From positions 124,001 to 188,000 of the forward strand of contig NZ_JAFMSZ010000003.1 of assembly GCF_017916505.1 (NCBI RefSeq): a stretch of 64,000 bases of DNA, written 5' to 3'. The stretch is from Naasia sp. SYSU D00057. GTDB taxonomy: Bacteria > Actinomycetota > Actinomycetes > Actinomycetales > Microbacteriaceae. Position 1 is the first letter of the stretch. Each line of letters opens with the position of its first letter. The notes under the pieces were generated by a model. That model was not told where the DNA came from. It did no database searches and was given only the letters and a program-made list of their open reading frames with translations. Both the position numbers and the translations under genes were made by a program. Of this stretch, positions 59,470 to 64,000 are shown in pieces.

Positions 59470-61191
59470 ATGGGCGACCTCTTCGACGGTTACGCCGCCC
59501 CGGCGGCCCGCCCCCGGCCTGCGCCGCCGCGTCCCGCCTGGGACGAGATGTTCGAGATCGCGCCCGACGGTGAAGGGCACGGCGTCGCCCGCGACCACTA
59601 TCGCGAGATCCACTCCGCACTCGCCCGGATGACGCAGTCCGAGCTCCGCGGGCGCACCGAAGCGCTGGCCTCGAGCTACCTCGCCCAGGGCGTCACCTTC
59701 GACTTCGCGGGCGAGGAGCGCCCCTTCCCGCTCGACGCCGTGCCCCGGGTCATCGACCAGCAGGAGTGGTCGCGCATCGACTCCGGCGTGAAGCAGCGGG
59801 TGCGCGCGCTCGAGGCGTTCCTCGCCGACGTGTACGGCCCGCAGCGGGCGGTGCGCGACGGCGTGATCCCCGCCTCACTGCTCACCTCGTCCTCGCACTA
59901 CCACCGCCAGGCGGCCGGGATCGAGCCGGCGAACGGCGTGCGCATCCAGGTGTCCGGCATCGACCTCATCCGCGACGAGGCCGGCGACTGGCGGGTCCTC
60001 GAGGACAACGTGCGCGTGCCGAGCGGCGTCAGCTACGTCATCTCCAACCGCCGGGTGATGGCGCAGACGCTGCCCGAGCTGTTCGTCTCGATGCGGGTGC
60101 GGCCGGTCGGCGACTACCCGAACCGGCTCTTCCAGGCGCTGCGGGCGAGCGCGCCGGCGGGCGTCGAGGATCCGACGGTCGTCGTGCTCACTCCCGGGGT
60201 CTACAACTCCGCGTACTTCGAGCACACCCTCCTCGCGCGGCTGATGGGGGTCGAGCTCGTCGAGGGCCGCGACCTGTTCTGCTCGGGCGGCCGCGTCTTC
60301 ATGCGGACCACGGCGGGCCCCACGCGCGTCGATGTGATCTACCGCCGCGTCGACGACGAGTTCCTCGATCCGCTGCAGTTCCGGGCCGACTCGATGCTGG
60401 GGTCGCCGGGCCTGATGCTCGCGGCGCGGCTCGGCAACGTGACCATCGCGAACGCGGTCGGCAACGGCGTCGCCGACGACAAGCTCGTCTACACGTACCT
60501 GCCGGACCTGATCCGCTACTACCTGGGCGAGGACGCGATCCTGCCGAACGTGCAGACGTGGCGCCTCGAGGATCCGGGCGCGCTCGAGGAGGTCCTCGAC
60601 CGCCTCGACGAGCTCGTCGTGAAGCCGGTCGACGGCTCGGGCGGCAAGGGCCTCGTCGTCGGCCCCGCCGCGTCGCGGGCCGAACTCGACGCGCTCCGCA
60701 CCCGCCTCCTGGGCGACCCGCGCGGCTGGATCGCCCAGCCGGTCGTGCAGCTGTCGACCATCCCCACCCTCGTCGAGGACGGCGTCCGGCCGCGGCACGC
60801 CGACCTGCGGCCCTTCGCGGTCAACGACGGCGACGACGTGTGGGTGCTGCCGGGCGGGCTGACCCGCGTCGCCCTGCCGGAGGGGCAGCTCGTCGTGAAC
60901 TCGAGCCAGGGCGGCGGGTCGAAGGACACGTGGGTCGTCGGCAGCGCCGTCCTCTCCGCCCCGCGCGAGGGCGGCATCGCTGGCCTGGTCGCCGGCCAGG
61001 CGTCCACCCAGTCGATCCCGATCATCCGCGAGCACGCCCCGGACCACTCGCCCGAGGACCGCCCCCGCGGCGGCACCGAGCAGCAGCAACAGCAGCAGCA
61101 GTCCCGCCAGGTGTCCGTTCCGGCGCCGAGGAACGCCTGCACCGGGCACGCCGCGCCGGAACGGGCACTCGGGGAGGGGGCGCCATGCTGA
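59470..61191 (+). CDS. Circularly permuted ATP-grasp type 2 protein
   Basis: 573-aa predicted peptide ligase (carboxylate-amine). DEMFEIAPDGEGHGVARDHY opens the family domain; FDFAGEERPFPLDAVPRVID, HYHRQAAGIEPANG, WRVLEDNVRVPSGVSYVISN, VYRR-like DVIYRRVDDEFLDPL and LDELVVKPVDGSGGKGLVVG are its conserved blocks, the last holding ATP-binding Lys. The C-terminal about 60 residues are disordered and include seven glutamines (61081-61101). It forms an operon with alpha-E and transglutaminase genes, a combination proposed by comparative genomics to make and trim peptide tags or small peptides. Confidence 0.9.
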   Translation: MGDLFDGYAAPAARPRPAPPRPAWDEMFEIAPDGEGHGVARDHYREIHSALARMTQSELRGRTEALASSYLAQGVTFDFAGEERPFPLDAVPRVIDQQEWSRIDSGVKQRVRALEAFLADVYGPQRAVRDGVIPASLLTSSSHYHRQAAGIEPANGVRIQVSGIDLIRDEAGDWRVLEDNVRVPSGVSYVISNRRVMAQTLPELFVSMRVRPVGDYPNRLFQALRASAPAGVEDPTVVVLTPGVYNSAYFEHTLLARLMGVELVEGRDLFCSGGRVFMRTTAGPTRVDVIYRRVDDEFLDPLQFRADSMLGSPGLMLAARLGNVTIANAVGNGVADDKLVYTYLPDLIRYYLGEDAILPNVQTWRLEDPGALEEVLDRLDELVVKPVDGSGGKGLVVGPAASRAELDALRTRLLGDPRGWIAQPVVQLSTIPTLVEDGVRPRHADLRPFAVNDGDDVWVLPGGLTRVALPEGQLVVNSSQGGGSKDTWVVGSAVLSAPREGGIAGLVAGQASTQSIPIIREHAPDHSPEDRPRGGTEQQQQQQQSRQVSVPAPRNACTGHAAPERALGEGAPC

Positions 61192-62111
61192 GCCGCATCG
61201 CGGAGAGCCTCTTCTGGATCGGGCGCTACATCGAGCGCAGCGACGGGACCGCGCGCATCCTCGACGTGCACCTGCAGCTGCTGCTCGAGGACCCGTGGAC
61301 CCCCGAGGACGTCGCCTGCCGCTCCCTCCTCTCGGTGATGGGCAGCTCCGCTCCGGACGATCGCGAGCTCACCCGCGAGGACGTGCTCGCGATCCTCGCC
61401 GTCGACCGCACCCATCCCGCCTCCATCGCCTACTCGCTCGGCGCCGCGCGTGAGAACGCCCGGCGAGCCCGCGAGATCGTCTCCACCGAGCTGTGGGAGT
61501 GCCTCAACACGACCCGCGCCCGCATGCCGCGGCGGATCTCCTCCGAGAAGGTGCACGAGTTCTTCGGGTGGGTGCGGGAGCGGGCCGCGCTCGCCGTCGG
61601 CGTCATCGAGTCGGCGACGAGCCGCGACGAGGCCTGGCTGTTCTTCACCCTCGGGCGCAGCCTCGAGCGCGCCGACATGACCGCCCGCCTGCTCGCCACC
61701 CGCGCCCTCACGGAGGCCAGCGGACCGAGCTGGACGACCATCCTCCGCTCCTGCGGCGCGTACGAGGCGTACCTGCGCACCTACCGCGGGATGCCGTCGG
61801 CGCGGAACGCCGCCGAGTTCCTGCTCCTCGACCGCCTGTTCCCGCGGTCGGTGCTGTTCAGCGTGTCGCGCGCCGAGGAGTGCCTCCGCCAGCTGGAGCC
61901 GCGCACCGACCGGGTCGGCGTCTCGGACCAGGCCCAGCGCCTGCTGGGACGCATCCGGAGCCAGCTCGAGTACCGGCCGATCGCCGAGATCCTCGACGAC
62001 CTGCCGCACCAGATGGACGCGGTCCAGGAGGTCACCTCCGAGGCCTCGGAGGCGATCCGGCGCCGCTACTTCCCGACGGGCGCCGCCCCGTCCTGGCGGG
62101 AGGAGGACTGA
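61185..62111 (+). CDS. Alpha-E domain protein
   Basis: 308-aa all-helical protein. MLSRIAESLFWIGRYIERSD is the hallmark start; ARENARRAREIVSTELWECL, TLGRSLERADMTARLLATRA and SVSRAEECLRQLEP repeat the E-R pattern that names the domain. It is always linked with the circularly permuted ATP-grasp protein and is thought to work with it, but the biochemical role is unknown. It overlaps the ATP-grasp gene by 7 bases. Confidence 0.92.
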   Translation: MLSRIAESLFWIGRYIERSDGTARILDVHLQLLLEDPWTPEDVACRSLLSVMGSSAPDDRELTREDVLAILAVDRTHPASIAYSLGAARENARRAREIVSTELWECLNTTRARMPRRISSEKVHEFFGWVRERAALAVGVIESATSRDEAWLFFTLGRSLERADMTARLLATRALTEASGPSWTTILRSCGAYEAYLRTYRGMPSARNAAEFLLLDRLFPRSVLFSVSRAEECLRQLEPRTDRVGVSDQAQRLLGRIRSQLEYRPIAEILDDLPHQMDAVQEVTSEASEAIRRRYFPTGAAPSWREED

Positions 62112-62956
62112 TGAAGCGCCTTCGGGTCCGGCACGAGACCGGCTTCCGCTACGACGGCGAGGTCACGGCGTCCTACAACGAGGCCCGGATGCTGCCGGTG
62201 AGCGGCGAGGGGCAGTTCGTGCTCCACTCCCACCTCGACGTGCGGCCCACCTCGTCGCAGCACGGCTACGTCGACTACTGGGGCACGCGGGTCAGCTCGT
62301 TCGAGGTCCTGGCCCCGCATCGGGAGCTGTCCCTCACCGCGACGAGCCTCGTCGAGGTCCGCGACCGCGAGCACAGCGGCAGTCGCCTCACCTGGGAGGA
62401 GCTGCCCGCCGCCGCCGCACGACAGGTGGCGTCCGTCGAGCAGGCGCCGCAGACGCCGCTGACCGACCCGCCCGAGGACCTCTCGGCGCTGGCCGCGGAG
62501 ATCGCGGCGGACAGCGCGGACCCCTGCGCGGCCGCCGAGGCGATCTGCCGGATGGTGGGCGAGAGCGTCGAGTACATGCAGGGCGTCACCGGTGTCGGCT
62601 CCACCGCGCGCGAGGCGTGGGCCGAGCGCAAGGGTGTCTGCCAGGACATCACGCAGCTCGCGATCGGGGCGGTCCGCTCGGTCGGCATCCCGGCCCGCTA
62701 CGTGTCCGGATACCTGCACCCCGTGGCCGAGCCGGCGATCGGGGAGACCGTCGCCGGGGAGTCGCACGCCTGGGTCGAGTGGTTCTGCGGCGACTGGCAC
62801 GGGTTCGATCCGACGAACCAGCTGCCGATCGGAGACCGCCACGTGCTCGTCGGCCGCGGCCGCGACTACCGCGACGTGCCGCCGCTCCGAGGCGTGTACG
62901 CCGGCCCCGCCCGCTCGCAGCTGTTCGTGACCGTCGAGATCACCCGCGAGGCCTGA
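62111..62956 (+). CDS. Transglutaminase-like protease
   Basis: 281-aa protein with an N-terminal beta domain (RVRHETGFRYDGEVTASYNE) and a papain-like transglutaminase core. The catalytic triad is Cys177 in GVCQDITQL, His219 in ESHAWVEW and Asp233 in GFDPTNQ. In this operon type the enzyme is predicted to be a peptidase acting on the ATP-grasp product. TGATG couples it to the alpha-E gene. Confidence 0.93.
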   Translation: MKRLRVRHETGFRYDGEVTASYNEARMLPVSGEGQFVLHSHLDVRPTSSQHGYVDYWGTRVSSFEVLAPHRELSLTATSLVEVRDREHSGSRLTWEELPAAAARQVASVEQAPQTPLTDPPEDLSALAAEIAADSADPCAAAEAICRMVGESVEYMQGVTGVGSTAREAWAERKGVCQDITQLAIGAVRSVGIPARYVSGYLHPVAEPAIGETVAGESHAWVEWFCGDWHGFDPTNQLPIGDRHVLVGRGRDYRDVPPLRGVYAGPARSQLFVTVEITREA

Positions 62957-63030
62957 TCCCGTTGCCCGCCGGCCCTCCGCCGGTGGCGAACACCCTCCCG
63001 TTCGCGGCCCGCCGGGTGCAAGGTGTCCGC

Positions 63031-63954
63031 ATGAACGACGACGAGGCGCTGGACGCCTACTCGCGAGCCGTCGTCGGTGTCGCGGAGCGGGTCCTGCCGA
63101 GCGTCGCGAGCCTCGCCGTGCGAGGTCCGCGCGGCGCCGGCGCGGGCAGCGCGAGCGTGATCACCGAGGACGGCGTCCTGCTGACGAGCGCGCACGTCGT
63201 GGCTGGTGCCGACTCGGTGGAGGCGGCGTTCACCGACGGCAGCACGGTGTCCGCCGAGGTGCTCGGGCGCGACCCGCTGTCCGACCTCGCGGTGCTGCGG
63301 GCGCACGGTCCCGTGCCGCCGCCCGTGCCGATCGGCGACGCCGCGACGCTGCGCGTCGGGCAGCTCGTGGTCGCGCTCGGCAATCCCCTGGGCCTCGCCG
63401 GCAGCGTCACCGCCGGCATCGTCTCGGCCCTCGGCCGGTCCCTGCCCACGGCGTCCGGCCGGATCATCGACGAGGTGATCCAGACGGATGCTGCGCTCAA
63501 CCCCGGCAACAGCGGCGGCGTGCTCGCGGACAGTGCCGGACGCGCGATCGGCGTCAACACCGCGGTGGCCGGAATCGGGGTGGGGCTGGCCGTCCCGCTC
63601 AATGCGACGACCGGCGCGATCATCGCGTCCCTGTGCGCGCGTGGTCGGGTCCGCAGGGCATGGCTCGGCATCGCGGGCGCTCAGGTGCCCCTCCCGGTCG
63701 AGCTCGGCACGCGCGTCGGCTCTGCCCAGGGGCTCCGGGTCGCCGGGGTCTCCGAGCACTCGCCCGCCGCGGCGGCAGGGCTCCGCCCCGGCGACATCGT
63801 CGTCGAGATCGCCGGCACCCAGGTCGTGAGCACCACCGAGGTCCAGCGGCTGCTCGTCGAGGACGCGATCGACCGCGAGATCGAGATGACCGTCTGGCGC
63901 AACGGCGCCCTCGTCGACGTCTTCGTCACGCCGCGCGAGCTGGCCGTCCACTAG
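63031..63954 (+). CDS. HtrA/DegP-like serine protease with PDZ domain, no signal peptide
   Basis: 307-aa trypsin-fold protease. His55 (TSAHVV), Asp85 (LSDLAVL) and Ser161 (NPGNSGG) form the triad; ALGNPLGLAGSVTAGIVSAL precedes it. A C-terminal PDZ domain (about 215-300) has AWLGIAG, SEHSPAAAAGLRPGDIVVEI. Unlike most HtrA proteins there is no signal peptide or membrane anchor, so it should be cytosolic. It follows the transglutaminase gene by 74 bases. Nothing is recognisable after its stop to the window end except a TTGACA-like motif at about 63994. Confidence 0.9.
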   Translation: MNDDEALDAYSRAVVGVAERVLPSVASLAVRGPRGAGAGSASVITEDGVLLTSAHVVAGADSVEAAFTDGSTVSAEVLGRDPLSDLAVLRAHGPVPPPVPIGDAATLRVGQLVVALGNPLGLAGSVTAGIVSALGRSLPTASGRIIDEVIQTDAALNPGNSGGVLADSAGRAIGVNTAVAGIGVGLAVPLNATTGAIIASLCARGRVRRAWLGIAGAQVPLPVELGTRVGSAQGLRVAGVSEHSPAAAAGLRPGDIVVEIAGTQVVSTTEVQRLLVEDAIDREIEMTVWRNGALVDVFVTPRELAVH

Positions 63955-64000
63955 CCGGAACGCCCCCGTCGGCACAGGCACGCCGATTCGCGCTTGACAC

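Noticed and set aside
61081-61101. CAG/CAA repeat in the ATP-grasp gene as a phase-variable tract
   Set aside because: Only seven glutamine codons, with a CAA interruption, in frame; too short and impure to argue for phase variation.
1-64000. CRISPR arrays, prophage structural genes, toxin-antitoxin pairs, biosynthetic gene clusters
   Set aside because: No regularly spaced repeats, cas genes, phage structural genes, toxin-antitoxin motifs, or PKS/NRPS/RiPP precursor signatures were seen; the holin-X name of one small gene does not indicate a prophage.

Overview
The window is high-GC actinobacterial DNA. Gene content and order point to a Microbacteriaceae-like organism (the Rathayibacter/Clavibacter/Curtobacterium neighbourhood); this placement is inference. 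Supporting points are the pstP-fhaB-fhaA cluster beside a divergent tRNA-Leu(CAG), an arrangement also known near the origin in Mycobacterium; the actinobacterial mismatch endonuclease NucS; a full coproporphyrin-dependent heme cluster with HemQ; and many genes whose start codon lies 6-9 bases after a TANNNT -10 box, as in leaderless actinobacterial transcripts.

Layout. 1-2.4 kb: Ser/Thr phosphatase PstP (cut by the window edge) and two FHA proteins. 2.7-6 kb: tRNA-Leu followed by a gene graveyard, with a truncated transposase, an orphan ORF and a decayed ROK-family gene split by a 1080-bp IS481-type element with 6-bp target duplications and a twice-frameshifted transposase. 6-9 kb: a four-gene overlapping operon of a one-cysteine HxlR regulator, a zinc-type macrodomain hydrolase, a class M sirtuin (SirTM) and an NmrA/QorB-like oxidoreductase, divergent from a double NTF2-like lipoprotein. 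10-13 kb: TetR, MFS and LLM flavoenzyme. 13-18.9 kb: a LacI-controlled beta-glucoside unit (MFS, GH3, GH1). 18.9-22.5 kb: a damaged metal/arsenic region with ArsR, a CDF-transporter remnant, a 21-residue peptide with eight cysteines, an ArsO-like monooxygenase, an ArsR-ArsC fusion and ArsC, but no arsenite pump. The 3-19 kb part looks less GC-rich and less strictly G/C-ending than the rest.

22.5-35.5 kb holds mostly chromosomal genes: a cupin-XRE/B3-B4/FMN-binding/EamA operon, transporters, small membrane and lipoproteins, a HAD phosphatase, NucS, MFS, MATE, an M13 metallopeptidase and a class-A-beta-lactamase-like hydrolase. 35.6-46.6 kb is the heme locus: hemA divergent from hemE-hemY, three small membrane-associated genes, then hemQ-hemH-hemC-hemD-hemB-hemL with 4-base overlaps. 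Together they make coproheme and heme from glutamyl-tRNA. 46.8-57 kb: an MDR oxidoreductase, an AlkA-like glycosylase, a FAD oxidoreductase, PutA, GntR and Lrp regulators, and a dimethylargininase-ornithine aminotransferase pair; PutA and RocD converge on glutamate semialdehyde. 57-64 kb: a GH13 enzyme and the circularly permuted ATP-grasp/alpha-E/transglutaminase trio followed by a cytosolic HtrA-like protease.

The most interesting spots are the redox-regulator-linked SirTM/macrodomain operon, the tiny cysteine-rich ORF at 19517-19582, palindromic repeats found at three convergent gene junctions, and the window-wide leaderless start signature.
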